DNA from: Alkalicoccus daliensis
GTDB taxonomy: Bacteria; Bacillota; Bacilli; Bacillales; Salisediminibacteriaceae
Direction: 5' to 3'
Assembly: GCF_900103955.1 (NCBI RefSeq)
Contig: NZ_FNIL01000016.1
Coordinates: forward strand, 1-64,000
DNA length: 64,000 bases
Each line of letters begins with the position of its first letter. The first letter of the stretch is position 1. A program made the translations under genes and the position numbers. Positions 45,055 to 53,881 of the stretch are shown here, one piece after another. A model generated the notes under the pieces. It was not told the origin of the DNA. It saw only the letters and a program-made list of their open reading frames with translations, and did no database searches.

Positions 45055-46118
45055 TGTTATGGCGCGGATTGCTTGAAGAATATAAACAATATTTACCTGT
45101 AACGGAGGAAACTCCGATGCTTTCCCTTCAGGAGGGAAATACTCCATTACTTCCATTAAAACACCTTTCAGAAAAATTAGGAGTAGAGCTGTTTGTGAAA
45201 TATGACGGCGCAAATCCCACAGGTTCCTTTAAGGACCGTGGAATGGTAATGGCAGTTGCAAAAGCAAAAGAATCCGGAAGCGAGGCAATCATGTGCGCTT
45301 CTACGGGAAATACTTCTGCGGCGGCTGCGGCCTATGCAGCACAGGCAAAAATGCGCTGTCTCGTTGTAATTCCTGAGGGGAAAATTGCAATGGGCAAGCT
45401 GGCACAGGCAGTGGTTTATGGCGCTGAAATCGTCAGCATCGCCGGGAACTTTGATAATGCCCTCCAAATGGTGCGCAACCTGGAGAAACAGTCTCCTATT
45501 TCCCTGGTGAACTCCGTCAATCCTTTCCGTATTGAGGGTCAGAAAACGGCTGCATTTGAAATTGTAGATGCACTTGGAAGTGCGCCGGATATTTTAACAA
45601 TTCCAGTAGGGAACGCAGGAAACATTACTGCTTACTGGAAAGGATTTAAGGAATACCATGAAGCGAAGCAGACCGGCCTTCCACAGATGCGCGGCTTTGA
45701 AGCAGAAGGCTCCGCTGCCATCGTGCAGAATAAAATCATTGACCAGCCGGAAACACTTGCTACTGCGATCCGTATCGGAAACCCTGCCAGCTGGGATAAA
45801 GCAGTAAAAGCTTCCGAAGAATCCAACGGAAAAATTGATTTTGTTACAGATGAGGAAATTGTAGAAGCGTACAAGCTTCTGGCAAGAGAAGAAGGCGTAT
45901 TTGCAGAACCAGCTTCTGCTGCGTCAATCGCCGGACTGATCAAGCAGATTAATTCCGGAGAAATTAAAAAAGGCTCCCGTGTAGTATCCGTCCTTACAGG
46001 AAACGGTTTAAAAGATCCGAATACTGCAATCGACACTGCACCGGTGCAGCCGGTAAAACTGCCTAACGATGAGCAGGTGGTCTTTGATCATATGCTCGGG
46101 CGGGTGAAATCTTCATGA
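45054..46118 (+). CDS. thrC: Threonine synthase
   Basis: A 354-residue PLP enzyme converting O-phosphohomoserine to threonine. The PLP-binding Lys60 lies in [10 protein letters not shown], and the phosphate-binding glycine loop in [11 protein letters not shown]. The length fits the short Bacillus type. It is coupled by overlap to hom (one base) and to thrB (four bases, ATGA). Confidence 0.96.
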   Translation: MLWRGLLEEYKQYLPVTEETPMLSLQEGNTPLLPLKHLSEKLGVELFVKYDGANPTGSFKDRGMVMAVAKAKESGSEAIMCASTGNTSAAAAAYAAQAKMRCLVVIPEGKIAMGKLAQAVVYGAEIVSIAGNFDNALQMVRNLEKQSPISLVNSVNPFRIEGQKTAAFEIVDALGSAPDILTIPVGNAGNITAYWKGFKEYHEAKQTGLPQMRGFEAEGSAAIVQNKIIDQPETLATAIRIGNPASWDKAVKASEESNGKIDFVTDEEIVEAYKLLAREEGVFAEPASAASIAGLIKQINSGEIKKGSRVVSVLTGNGLKDPNTAIDTAPVQPVKLPNDEQVVFDHMLGRVKSS

Positions 46119-47047
46119 CAAAAGGCTGGAAAATCCGCGTCCCGGCAAGTACCGCTAATTTAGGTCCTGGCTTTGATTCCGTAGGGATGGCGTTAAGTAA
46201 ATATTTAACTTTATTTGTTACACCAGCAGCAGAATGGTCTTTTACCGGCCATTCCAGGCACCTGGAGGGAATTCCATCCGGAAAAGATAATTTAATCTAT
46301 ATTATTGCGGCATGGGTAGCTGAAAAGTACGAAGTAACCCTCCCAGCTGCAAAAGTGGAAATGGAAAGCGACATTCCCTTATCCCGAGGTTTTGGAAGCA
46401 GTGCGACGGCGATTGTAGCAGGTATAGAGCTTGTAAATGAACTGTGTGAATTAAAGCTTACGAAAGAAGATAAAGCCCACTGGGCGAGCCTGTACGAAGG
46501 GCATCCTGACAATGTCGTTCCTTCTATTTATGGAGGCCTTGTGATCGGGAGCCAGTTTGAAGAAGATACCTATCTGGTTCATGCCGGCGTGCCGACGGTG
46601 GATCTTGTTGCTGTTGTTCCTTCCTATGAACTCAGTACAAAAGAGTCCCGGGATACCCTTCCGGAAGGATTCACTTATAAATCAGCAGTCGCCGCAAGCA
46701 GTATTGCAAATGTGCTGGTCGCAGCTATTATGCAGGATAATTGGGAACTCGCGGGAGAAGTCATGCAAAAAGACCTTTTCCACCGTCCTTACAGACTCCC
46801 CTCTATTCCGGAATGGCAGCGGGCAGAACTGCTCGTAAAAGAACTTCCTGTTTACGGGGCTACTCTGAGCGGCGCCGGACCGATTATCCTTTTCTTTGTA
46901 CCGAAAGGAAAAGGAAAAGAAGTACAGCTGCAGCTCCGCTCTCATTACCAGGAACACGTAGTGGAGCAGGTAGAGGTGGATACCGAGGGTGCTGTCACTG
47001 AAGTGCTGCAGAAAGATCATTCTTATGTAAATTCGGGAAAGCAATAA
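46115..47047 (+). CDS. thrB: Homoserine kinase
   Basis: A 310-residue GHMP kinase phosphorylating homoserine. The ATP loop [12 protein letters not shown] lies at 88-99; the N-terminal [19 protein letters not shown] and the C-terminal [11 protein letters not shown] are family signatures. Last gene of hom-thrC-thrB, followed by a strong terminator. Confidence 0.96.
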   Translation: MTKGWKIRVPASTANLGPGFDSVGMALSKYLTLFVTPAAEWSFTGHSRHLEGIPSGKDNLIYIIAAWVAEKYEVTLPAAKVEMESDIPLSRGFGSSATAIVAGIELVNELCELKLTKEDKAHWASLYEGHPDNVVPSIYGGLVIGSQFEEDTYLVHAGVPTVDLVAVVPSYELSTKESRDTLPEGFTYKSAVAASSIANVLVAAIMQDNWELAGEVMQKDLFHRPYRLPSIPEWQRAELLVKELPVYGATLSGAGPIILFFVPKGKGKEVQLQLRSHYQEHVVEQVEVDTEGAVTEVLQKDHSYVNSGKQ

Positions 47048-47068
47048 GTTTACCTTCATAATAAGAAA

Positions 47069-47108
47069 AGCCCTGGTATAAGGTGATGCCTTATACCAGG
47101 GCTGCTTT
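47069..47108 (+). terminator. Terminator of the threonine operon
   Basis: Perfect 15-base stem AGCCCTGGTATAAGG / CCTTATACCAGGGCT with a short T-rich tail. Confidence 0.93.
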
Positions 47109-47119
47109 TATATGGTGAA

Positions 47120-47680
47120 TTAGAGTCCGCCTCGCTGCGACTCTGCATCCTGATCTGGGTACATATGCGTATTCCTAGTATTGTTGTCTCTGAATGTTGT
47201 ATACACATCAGATTCCTGATTTTCATCTGCTTCTACCAGCACTACAACATTGCCGTCTTTAATATACTGGTCATATTCTTTTGCGTCCTCTTCGTTAATA
47301 CCGGCTCCTGTAAGCGCACCAACTAGTCCGCCGCCGCCGGCACCAAGAACGCCGCCTTCAATCGCTGCAGCAATAGGTCCGATTGCGAGGAATGGTCCTG
47401 CACCAGGTACTGCTAATAAACCAAGCCCTGCTGCACCACCGAGTACTGCACCGGAACCTGCGCCAATACCGGCACCTTTACCTGCTTTTTTTCCTTTATT
47501 ATCATCGTCAGTAGAGTCTGCTACATCAACGTCTGTTTTGTCTCCGATCGCGTCTGCATCATCTCCCTGTGCAAACACAGAGAAGTCATCTCGCTTGAAA
47601 CCCTGGTTTTCCAGAGCCTCAATTGCTCTTACTGCTTCCTCTTCATTTGAAAATACTCCGCCTACAATCTTTTTTTCCAT
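47120..47680 (-). CDS. General stress protein (YflT/GS17M-like) with glycine-zipper
   Basis: A 186-residue protein. The first 45 residues (KIVGGVFSNEEEAVRAIEALENQGF) form the GS17M/YflT domain. An acidic linker follows, then a long Gly/Ala-rich hydrophobic stretch (about 65-130) of glycine-zipper type that may insert in or bind to membranes, and an acidic tail. The molecular role is unknown. A sigma-B-like promoter at 47730-47755 supports stress induction. Start behind TAGGAGG. Confidence 0.88.
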   Translation of the reverse strand: MEKKIVGGVFSNEEEAVRAIEALENQGFKRDDFSVFAQGDDADAIGDKTDVDVADSTDDDNKGKKAGKGAGIGAGSGAVLGGAAGLGLLAVPGAGPFLAIGPIAAAIEGGVLGAGGGGLVGALTGAGINEEDAKEYDQYIKDGNVVVLVEADENQESDVYTTFRDNNTRNTHMYPDQDAESQRGGL

Positions 47681-47729
47681 GATTATAACCTCCTATAAGT
47701 TTTAATTATTATCCTGTTCTATAGGAGCC

Positions 47730-47755
47730 ATACCCAGCAGCAGAAATCATTAATC
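47730..47755 (-). promoter_or_regulatory. Sigma-B-type promoter of the general stress gene
   Basis: GATTAA (47755-47750), 14 bases, GGGTAT (47735-47730), close to the GTTTAA-N12-14-GGGTAT consensus, 50-60 bases before the start codon. Confidence 0.7.
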
Positions 47756-47944
47756 ATAAAATCGGGTGATTTTATTAAATTTCGTGACTTTTTCATAAGG
47801 CTTAAGATGATAGAATCCTTGTCATAAGCCTTTTCTCATCAATTTAATCTTTAACATATATTGGCTAAAAAATATTTACCGCGCCGATGAAGGTAGAGAC
47901 ATTCTATCGTATATTTAGCAGCAAAATTTTATTTTGCCCAGCTT

Positions 47945-47975
47945 AAAGCCCCTCGAAAAAATTCGAGGGGCTTTA
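47945..47975 (-). terminator. Terminator of doxX
   Basis: AAAGCCCCTCGAA / TTCGAGGGGCTTT hairpin immediately after the doxX stop codon, able to act on both strands. Confidence 0.9.
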
Positions 47976-47976
47976 A

Positions 47977-48498
47977 TTATGCTGCTTTTGTATATTTTCT
48001 ATGAGGAAGACGATTTTTCAGCCATTCACGCTCTGTGAAGCTTGCTTTAAGGTAAGGAAGCACCCAGCGGTCTCCGCCGAATCTGCCGGCATTTGCTCCT
48101 GCAGCGAGAAGGAAAATTGTGAACAATACGAGCCAGGGATTGCTGCTGATGGTACCGGCGAACATAAACGCGAAATTCATCATGATCCCGAAAAATGCCG
48201 CTGCGGTAGTAAAGACACCTAGAATCAAACCGAGTCCTACGAGCAGTTCTCCCCAGGCTACCATGAAACTGAACAAGCCTGCATTCGGAACTGCAACATT
48301 TTCAATAAATGCATGATACGTTGGGTACTGTGTCATTACTGCTTCATTAGCGACTACGCCCTGGAGGTAACCACCTGCATCAAAACCCCCCATTACTTTT
48401 CCCCATCCGGCAGTTAACCAGGCATACCCTACATAAAGACGAATAAAAGTAAGTATTCCAGCTGCCACCTTATTATTTCTTAAAAAGTCCATAAACAT
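47977..48498 (-). CDS. DoxX family membrane protein
   Basis: A 173-residue protein with four hydrophobic helices (about 14-30, 70-90, 95-115, 122-140). The motif RLYVGYAWLTAGWGKV at the start of helix one and GELLVGLGLILGVFT fit DoxX/MauE-like proteins linked to quinone or thiol redox and oxidative-stress responses. Start at 48498 is chosen for the AAGGAGG site; the frame extends six codons upstream. Three similar palindromic sites lie upstream (48584-48681), so redox- or oxygen-dependent control is likely. Confidence 0.88.
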   Translation of the reverse strand: MFMDFLRNNKVAAGILTFIRLYVGYAWLTAGWGKVMGGFDAGGYLQGVVANEAVMTQYPTYHAFIENVAVPNAGLFSFMVAWGELLVGLGLILGVFTTAAAFFGIMMNFAFMFAGTISSNPWLVLFTIFLLAAGANAGRFGGDRWVLPYLKASFTEREWLKNRLPHRKYTKAA

Positions 48499-48583
48499 GA
48501 GAAGTTCCTCCTTCAAAGTTTTAAGTTAGGAAGAAAGGCTGCTCATGCATGCGCGCCTTGATTCACTGCATCATCTGGGGATA

Positions 48584-48681
48584 TTGTGAAATCATGAGCA
48601 ACTTTTCTATAGTCTTAATATATCACATCATGTGAAATTATGAGCAATTACTTTGTGAATAAATTGTGAAATTATTCACAT
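48584..48681 (-). promoter_or_regulatory. Cluster of three Rex/Fnr-like operator sites upstream of doxX
   Basis: TTGTGAAATTATTCACAT (48664-48681) matches both the Rex site TTGTGAA-N4-TTCACAA (one mismatch) and the Fnr/CRP pattern TGTGA-N6-TCACA. Two related sites, TTGTGAAATCATGAGCAA (48584-48601) and ATGTGAAATTATGAGCAA (48630-48647), keep the left half and share an altered right half. A separate palindrome TCACATCATGTGA lies at 48623-48635. The probable target is doxX; the lipoprotein gene on the other side could also be affected. Confidence 0.6.
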
Positions 48682-48838
48682 GTATAATTCAACTGTATTC
48701 GGCTGACTTTACAACGTTAATTGCAAATATGGGCTCACAGGCTTGATCCGCTCTTCTGTTTAACCATTATTTGAAAAGGGTATTTTGTAAGGAGAGTGAT
48801 ACTTTTACTGACTTTAAACATAACAGGAGGAATTTCAA

Positions 48839-49222
48839 ATGAAAAGAGCAGTCTTACTACTTTCCCTGAGCACCGTCTTCGCGCTGGGTGCCTGTGGAAA
48901 TAATACAGATCATAATGAAAATAATACTGCAAACCCTGACAATGTACTGAATGATAACGCTCCTGAAGCAGATGAAGACAATATGGAAGATGTAAACGCC
49001 GATGATGCTACACAGGATACAAGCAATATGGAAGAAAACAATGGGAATCTGAATGATGGAGCAGAAGAAGATGGAAATAGTAATATTGATGGAAGCGGAA
49101 ATGCAGAAGAAAGCGAAGTCGACAACGAAATGCATACTGATGATAATGAAGGGCAGAACAATAACGTAGAAGGCGTAGAAGAGGAAGAAGTAGAAAATGA
49201 AGAAAATACAGATGAAGAATAA
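48839..49222 (+). CDS. Polyacidic lipoprotein, no known family
   Basis: A 127-residue protein with a lipoprotein signal peptide: MKRAVLLLS, hydrophobic core and lipobox LGAC with Cys19. The predicted mature chain of 109 residues has 39 Asp or Glu, very many Asn, and no Lys or Arg; it is surely disordered. It may bind cations or hold water at the membrane surface, which suits a saline habitat (inference). The start has AGGAGGAA. A strong terminator follows. I recognise no homologue; low-complexity composition makes database matches unreliable. Confidence 0.82.
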   Translation: MKRAVLLLSLSTVFALGACGNNTDHNENNTANPDNVLNDNAPEADEDNMEDVNADDATQDTSNMEENNGNLNDGAEEDGNSNIDGSGNAEESEVDNEMHTDDNEGQNNNVEGVEEEEVENEENTDEE

Positions 49223-49223
49223 A

Positions 49224-49258
49224 GAAAGCACCCGGAGGATTTTTCCGGGTGCTTTTTA
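49224..49258 (+). terminator. Terminator of the lipoprotein gene
   Basis: AAAGCACCCGG / CCGGGTGCTTTTT hairpin just after the stop codon. It may also serve the tRNA gene that converges from the right. Confidence 0.92.
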
Positions 49259-49267
49259 AAGTATGTA

Positions 49268-49344
49268 TGGCGACCCTGAAAGGATTCGAACCTTCGACCT
49301 GCCGCTTAGGAGGCGGCTGCTCTATCCTGCTGAGCTACAGGGTC
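49268..49344 (-). tRNA. tRNA-Arg (anticodon CCT)
   Basis: A complete 77-base cloverleaf on the minus strand. The acceptor stem is GACCCTG/CAGGGTC, the D arm AGCTCAGCAGGATAGAGC, the anticodon loop CTCCTAA with anticodon CCT, and the T arm GGTTCGAATCC; a CCA end is encoded. It reads AGG codons. It lies 28 bases after the HAD hydrolase gene on the same strand. Confidence 0.96.
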
Positions 49345-49372
49345 CTGAGAGAAGGAGAAGTATTTCTTCTCC

Positions 49373-50152
49373 CTATTTAATTAATGCAAACTGACGCAGT
49401 GCTTTCACAATCCCATCGTCATTAACATGCGCTGTTTCAATCGCTGCCGCTGCTTTTGCCTGCGGTACGGCATTTCCCATGGCTACACTGTTTTCTGTAA
49501 AAGAAAGCATTTCTACATCATTCGGCCCGTCTCCGAACACATATACATCTTCTTTTTTCATCCCCAGTTTATTCATGATAATTTCAATCCCGATAGCTTT
49601 TGAACCTCCCGCGGGCAGAACATCTGTAGAGACTTCATGCCAGCGGATAAAATCAAACTCCGGAAATTCTTTTTCATAGGGGACTTCCTCTCCATCGGTA
49701 CAAAAAAGAAGTGTTTGATAAATATTCCGATCCTCCAGGTAAGTTTCATCTAATTCCGGATGGTCAAATTTTAAGGAGCCTAGACTTTCTTCTATGTGAG
49801 GATGGTGCGGAACGTTTGCTTTCATATCCAGATGATCCAGATAAACAACTGGATGATCGTTTTCTGCTGCAAATGCGGTAAACCGCTTGAGTTCTTCCGG
49901 ATTTAAAGACTGCTTATGTACCGCTTCGCCTTCAAACTCTACGTAAGAGCCATTAAAGCTCACAAATGAATTAATCTTGAGTCTTTCCTGCAGTTTGGAA
50001 AACATAAACGGCGCCCGTCCGGTAGCAATCACTACATAGTGTCCTGCTTCTTTTAATTCTGCCACGGCAGCTTCTGTTGAAGCGGGAAGGTGTTTTTCTT
50101 CATCCAGTAAGGTTCCATCAATATCAAAGAAAATAAGCTTGCGTCCTGACAT
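49373..50152 (-). CDS. Cof-type HAD-IIB hydrolase
   Basis: A 259-residue haloacid-dehalogenase-superfamily phosphatase of the Cof/YwtE/YkrA type. Motif I is FFDIDGTLL (nucleophile Asp9 or nearby), motif II the Thr in VVIATGRAP, and motif IV GDGPNDVEML. A C2 cap domain occupies the middle. These enzymes dephosphorylate sugar phosphates or flavin/pyridoxal intermediates; the substrate is not known. Probably co-transcribed with tRNA-Arg downstream. Confidence 0.92.
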   Translation of the reverse strand: MSGRKLIFFDIDGTLLDEEKHLPASTEAAVAELKEAGHYVVIATGRAPFMFSKLQERLKINSFVSFNGSYVEFEGEAVHKQSLNPEELKRFTAFAAENDHPVVYLDHLDMKANVPHHPHIEESLGSLKFDHPELDETYLEDRNIYQTLLFCTDGEEVPYEKEFPEFDFIRWHEVSTDVLPAGGSKAIGIEIIMNKLGMKKEDVYVFGDGPNDVEMLSFTENSVAMGNAVPQAKAAAAIETAHVNDDGIVKALRQFALIK

Positions 50153-50237
50153 CCTGACTACCCCTCTCTTTTTTCAGCTCCCCCTATTATAATTGAAATA
50201 GAAAGCATCGTACAGCGTATCAAACCAATGATTTTGC

Positions 50238-50251
50238 AGGAAGCGCTTACA
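50238..50251 (+). promoter_or_regulatory. Weak cre-like site upstream of metA
   Basis: AGGAAGCGCTTACA agrees with the CcpA consensus at 12 of 14 positions, 26 bases before the metA -35. It could be chance. Confidence 0.3.
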
Positions 50252-50276
50252 GTTCTTGGTCATGGAGAGAAAAGCA

Positions 50277-50304
50277 TTGTAGATTTCCTGCCAGTTGTTA
50301 TAAT
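50277..50304 (+). promoter_or_regulatory. Promoter of metA
   Basis: TTGTAG, 16-base spacer, TATAAT (50299-50304), about 45 bases before the start. No S-box (SAM) riboswitch fits in the leader. Confidence 0.65.
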
Positions 50305-50347
50305 AGAAGTTATCAGAATTTTTGCTTCTTAAGGAGGGTGTTTTGCA

Positions 50348-51262
50348 GTGCCGATCAATGTACCGAAGAACCTACCGGCTAAGGATATTTTAGAAACAGA
50401 AAATATTTTCGTAATGGAAGATGAACGAGCTACACTGCAGGATATCCGGCCGTTAAATATAGTTATATTGAATTTGATGCCAGAGAAAGAGAAAACAGAA
50501 GCACATTTACTGCGCCTTCTTGGTAACTCACCGCTTCAGGTAAACATTACTTTTTTACGTACGGTTACGTATGAACCTAAAAATGTAAGCAAATCCCATC
50601 TGGAAGCATTTTATAAAGACTTTGAAAGTATTAAACACCATAAATTTGATGGAATGATTGTTACCGGGGCACCTATCGAACATTTAACTTTTGAAGATGT
50701 GCTCTACTGGAAAGAAATCACGGAAATTATGGACTGGGCGGAGGAAAACGTCACTTCCAGCCTTCATATCTGCTGGGGCGCACAGGCAGCACTCTATCAC
50801 TTGTATGGCATAGACAAAGTACCTCTCGAAGAAAAATGCTCGGGTATTTTCCGTCACCGTATCGATCCGATCATGAAAAAAATTGAGCTGCTGCGCGGCT
50901 TTGACGATGAATTTATTGCTCCTCACTCCAGACATACGAATATAGCGATCGATGTTTCTGAAGAGCACGATGAACTGCTGCTTTTGGCTGCTTCTAAAGA
51001 AGCCGGACCGTTCCTGCTGATGTCAAAAGACGGAAAACATGTTATGGCGACAGGACATCTCGAATACGATACTGTTACATTGAAAGAAGAGTATGAACGC
51101 GATCTGGACCGTGGATTAAGTGTGCAGATTCCAGCACATTATTTTCCTAATAATGATCCTACTGAAGCACCAATGAACCGGTGGCGCTCTCATGCCCATC
51201 TTTTATTTTCCAACTGGCTGAACTATTATGTGTACCAGCAGACTCCTTATGAATGGAGATAG
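50348..51262 (+). CDS. metA: Homoserine O-acetyltransferase (MetA type)
   Basis: A 304-residue MetA-fold acyltransferase, the first committed step of methionine synthesis. The nucleophile Cys142 lies in [16 protein letters not shown], and the His and Glu of the triad in ATGHLEYDT near 235-237. Residue 111 is Glu ([10 protein letters not shown]). In B. cereus MetA, Glu at 111 directs acetyl-CoA use, whereas Gly in E. coli gives succinyl-CoA, so this enzyme should make O-acetylhomoserine despite the usual succinyltransferase label. GTG start behind TAAGGAGGG. Monocistronic. Confidence 0.95.
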   Translation: MPINVPKNLPAKDILETENIFVMEDERATLQDIRPLNIVILNLMPEKEKTEAHLLRLLGNSPLQVNITFLRTVTYEPKNVSKSHLEAFYKDFESIKHHKFDGMIVTGAPIEHLTFEDVLYWKEITEIMDWAEENVTSSLHICWGAQAALYHLYGIDKVPLEEKCSGIFRHRIDPIMKKIELLRGFDDEFIAPHSRHTNIAIDVSEEHDELLLLAASKEAGPFLLMSKDGKHVMATGHLEYDTVTLKEEYERDLDRGLSVQIPAHYFPNNDPTEAPMNRWRSHAHLLFSNWLNYYVYQQTPYEWR

Positions 51263-51289
51263 AAAGTGCAGGAAAAGTTTTATGGAAAG

Positions 51290-51598
51290 ACTGCCTTGAA
51301 AATAAAAATTTCGCTAAAAAAAGTAATCATACTGTTTCACTTACGGAGAGGTTTACCCAAGGGCTTGTTCTCGACTAATTTCTCTCACAGGGCACGGCTT
51401 CCATCGATCCACAGGCAGCAGGGCAGAGACCGCCATGCTGTCTTGAAGAACCAGGATCGATTCCGCTCGTGCTTCGTGACCTTCCAGAAGGACACTTGGA
51501 TTCTCCAACTGCGCTGGTGCGTCCTCTCCTTCGTTACACAGCAGTATTAATATTTATACTTCATAGTGCAAAAAATTTGCATGAGTGTCTCTGTTAAA
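51290..51598 (+). repeat. Family-A repeat, full length (about 309 bp)
   Basis: The best-preserved plus-strand copy, from 'actgccttgaaaataaaaa' to 'gcatgagtgtctctgttaa'. The interior (about 51396-51500) is almost identical to the inverted copy at 16417-16722, which argues for recent spread or gene conversion. It starts 28 bases after the metA stop codon. Confidence 0.82.
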
Positions 51599-51680
51599 TT
51601 TCCTGATTGGTAATGGCAGAAAACTCCGCCTCCAACTCGGCAGGCGAAATTAAAGGAACTGCAGGCGTGCCTTTCTTATT

Positions 51681-51722
51681 AAAAAGTCATGGGAGATTCG
51701 AGCGTTTCCCATGACTTTTTTT
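51681..51722 (+). terminator. Terminator upstream of the amylase gene
   Basis: AAAAAGTCATGGGA / TCCCATGACTTTTTTT hairpin. With no gene between it and metA it may end metA transcription, displaced by the repeat. Confidence 0.85.
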
Positions 51723-51753
51723 GTGTTTCTCATTTTATATAGATGTTGTATTT

Positions 51754-51779
51754 GTTTGCTCCTTTCTTTCCGGGGGTAT
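51754..51779 (+). promoter_or_regulatory. Sigma-B-type promoter of the amylase gene
   Basis: GTTTGC, 14 bases, GGGTAT (51774-51779), 35 bases before the start codon. The -10 is perfect for sigma-B; the -35 matches at four positions. Confidence 0.6.
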
Positions 51780-51813
51780 AGATAAGATATTCTAATTTAA
51801 AGGGGGGCTTCAA

Positions 51814-53280
51814 TTGGCGGATTTACCAGAAAATAGAACGATGATGCAATTTTTTGAATGGCACCTCCCGAACGACGGCGAACATTGGAAGCGTCTTGCA
51901 GAGAGAGCAGAGGAACTGAAAAGCAAGGGCTTTGATTCTATATGGATTCCTCCCGCAGCAAAAGCCATTTCACAGGATGATAATGGTTATGCTACATATG
52001 ACGTTTACGACTTAGGGGAATTTGATCAAAAGGACACCGTCCGCACCAAATATGGTACAAAAGAAGAGCTTCTTGAAGCTGTGGAAGCATGCCATGAACA
52101 TGGTCTGCAGGTATATGCGGACGTTGTAATGAATCATAAGGCCGGAGCCGATGAGACAGAAACATTCGAAGTAATAAAAGTAGACCCTGATAATAGAGAA
52201 GAAGAAATTTCCGAACCTTTCGAAATTGAGGGATGGACTTATTTTAATTTTCCTGGAAGAGACGGAAAACACTCAGATTTTGTATGGCATCACCACCATT
52301 TTAATGGTACAGATTATGATGCTGCAAATGATGAAGAAGGGATTTTCCGTATTCTCGGGGATCATAAAGAATTTACTGATCACGTAGTAGATGAATTTGG
52401 GAATTATGATTTTCTTATGTTCGCCAATATTGATTATCAGCATCCCGAAGTAAAAGAGGAAATGATTCACTGGGCCAGCTGGTTTGCAGAGGAAACCGGG
52501 GTGGACGGTTTTCGGCTGGATGCAATTAAGCACATTAACCATCTTTTCATTGCTGACTTTATAGGAGCGGTAAAAGAGGCCCACGGAGATGATTTTTACA
52601 TTGTAGGGGAGTTCTGGCAGCCGGAGCTGGAGATAATCGAAACTTTCCTTGAGTATGTTGACTATGGAATGAACCTGTTTGATGTTACTCTCCATTATAA
52701 ATTTTTTGAAGCTTCAAATCAGGGCCCTGACTTTGATTTAACAACGATTTTTGAAGATACACTTGTAGGCACTCATCCGCTGCAGGCAGTAACTTTCGTA
52801 GATAACCATGATTCCCAGCCGAACGAATCTCTGGAATCCTGGGTGGATGACTGGTTTAAACCACTGGCTTATGCCCTGATTCTGCTCCGAGAAGATGGCT
52901 ATCCCTGCGTATTTTACGGTGATTATTATGGGATTGATGGCGAAGCGCCCCAGGACGGAAAGCAGGAAATGCTGGACCCGCTGCTGCATGCAAGATCTCA
53001 TTTCAGCTACGGACCGCAGGAGGACTATTTTGATCATCCTAATACGATTGGCTGGGTGCGGTTCGGAGAAGAAGAAAAACCAAATTCCGGCTGTGCGGTT
53101 ATTATGTCCAACGGCGAGCCTGGTGCCAAGGTGATGCATGTAGGAGAACACAGAGCCGGGGAAACATGGCATGATATGACGGGTACGATGGACAATAAGA
53201 TCACGATCGGGGACGATGGAAATGCAGAATTCCCTGTCGAAGGTGGAAGTGTTTCTGTGTACGTGCAGGAAACTGAGTAA
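51814..53280 (+). CDS. Cytoplasmic alpha-amylase (GH13)
   Basis: A 488-residue GH13 alpha-amylase without a signal peptide. Conserved regions: DVVMNHKAG (103-111), GFRLDAIKH with nucleophile Asp236, GEFW with acid/base Glu266, and FVDNHDSQ with Asp333. The closest type is the liquefying amylase group that includes the E. coli cytoplasmic AmyA. It would degrade internal maltodextrin or glycogen. The protein is visibly acidic. TTG start after AAAGGGGGG, preceded by a sigma-B-like promoter, which suggests mobilisation of storage glucan under stress. Confidence 0.93.
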   Translation: MADLPENRTMMQFFEWHLPNDGEHWKRLAERAEELKSKGFDSIWIPPAAKAISQDDNGYATYDVYDLGEFDQKDTVRTKYGTKEELLEAVEACHEHGLQVYADVVMNHKAGADETETFEVIKVDPDNREEEISEPFEIEGWTYFNFPGRDGKHSDFVWHHHHFNGTDYDAANDEEGIFRILGDHKEFTDHVVDEFGNYDFLMFANIDYQHPEVKEEMIHWASWFAEETGVDGFRLDAIKHINHLFIADFIGAVKEAHGDDFYIVGEFWQPELEIIETFLEYVDYGMNLFDVTLHYKFFEASNQGPDFDLTTIFEDTLVGTHPLQAVTFVDNHDSQPNESLESWVDDWFKPLAYALILLREDGYPCVFYGDYYGIDGEAPQDGKQEMLDPLLHARSHFSYGPQEDYFDHPNTIGWVRFGEEEKPNSGCAVIMSNGEPGAKVMHVGEHRAGETWHDMTGTMDNKITIGDDGNAEFPVEGGSVSVYVQETE

Positions 53281-53325
53281 ACATAAGCTTCTTTACATGT
53301 GAGGACACCTTTCTTTCTTCCCATA

Positions 53326-53376
53326 AAAAATGCCTTTCTGACCAGCTGGCACACAGCTGAAAAGAAAGGCATTATA
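53326..53376 (+). terminator. Terminator of the amylase gene
   Basis: AATGCCTTTCT / AGAAAGGCATT hairpin enclosing a CAGCTG-containing inner stem. Confidence 0.85.
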
Positions 53377-53391
53377 TATTTCTAATAATTC

Positions 53392-53876
53392 GGCTCTGTT
53401 AAAGTCTAATGTTGACATAAGAATATTACGCTTGCGGCTCCTTTTTCTGCGCTTGCCGCGGAGAAATCTTTCAGCTATCCCTCCCTTTCGTCCGGGATGA
53501 TCTTCACGCTTTCTTTTTCCGCAGGCGTCTTGAAAATCGCCTTGTCTCCGTTTTGTTGATAGAAAAGCTTGTAATAGAAACAATCTTTTTCTTTTGTTTC
53601 GCAAAGGAAAGAACGAAGCGGAAACCGGCGGACGCCTGTGTAGAGAGTGAGCATTGCTCCGCTCGACCAGCAGTCATCTTCACCAAGAGCGTGAAGCTGA
53701 CTTTAAGATCATTTGGTCGGCTGCGCAAATGCTTCCGGCGGTGAAAGTGCACAAAACCTCTGGAAGAACGAGCTGGGAAGATCCCGCAGTGCAGCGAGGA
53801 AGCTGAGGAGCTCGTCCACGGCAGGTCAGTTGCAGCGAAGTTTTCTCTTATCAACAGTGAGCATTAACAGAGCTAA
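53392..53876 (+). repeat. Family-B repeat, complete unit (about 485 bp)
   Basis: The most complete family-B element, bounded by CTCTGTTAA at the left and its complement TTAACAGAG at the right, so it has short terminal inverted repeats. The left half holds 'cttgccgcggagaaatc' and 'cgtccgggatgatcttcac'; the right half 'gaagctgaggagctcgtcc'. An inner segment at about 53641-53762, with GTGAAGCTGACTTTAAGATC and other blocks complementary to the left half, is missing from the copy at position 1. Short frames inside lack translation signals. Confidence 0.75.
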
Positions 53877-53881
53877 TAACT

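Noticed and set aside
48857-49231. 124-codon Ile/Phe-rich frame on the minus strand
   Set aside because: It is the complement of the acidic lipoprotein gene, whose GAA/GAT codons give Phe, Ile and Leu on the other strand.
50160-50347. SAM riboswitch upstream of metA
   Set aside because: No S-box core sequence, and the promoter leaves only about 35 leader bases.
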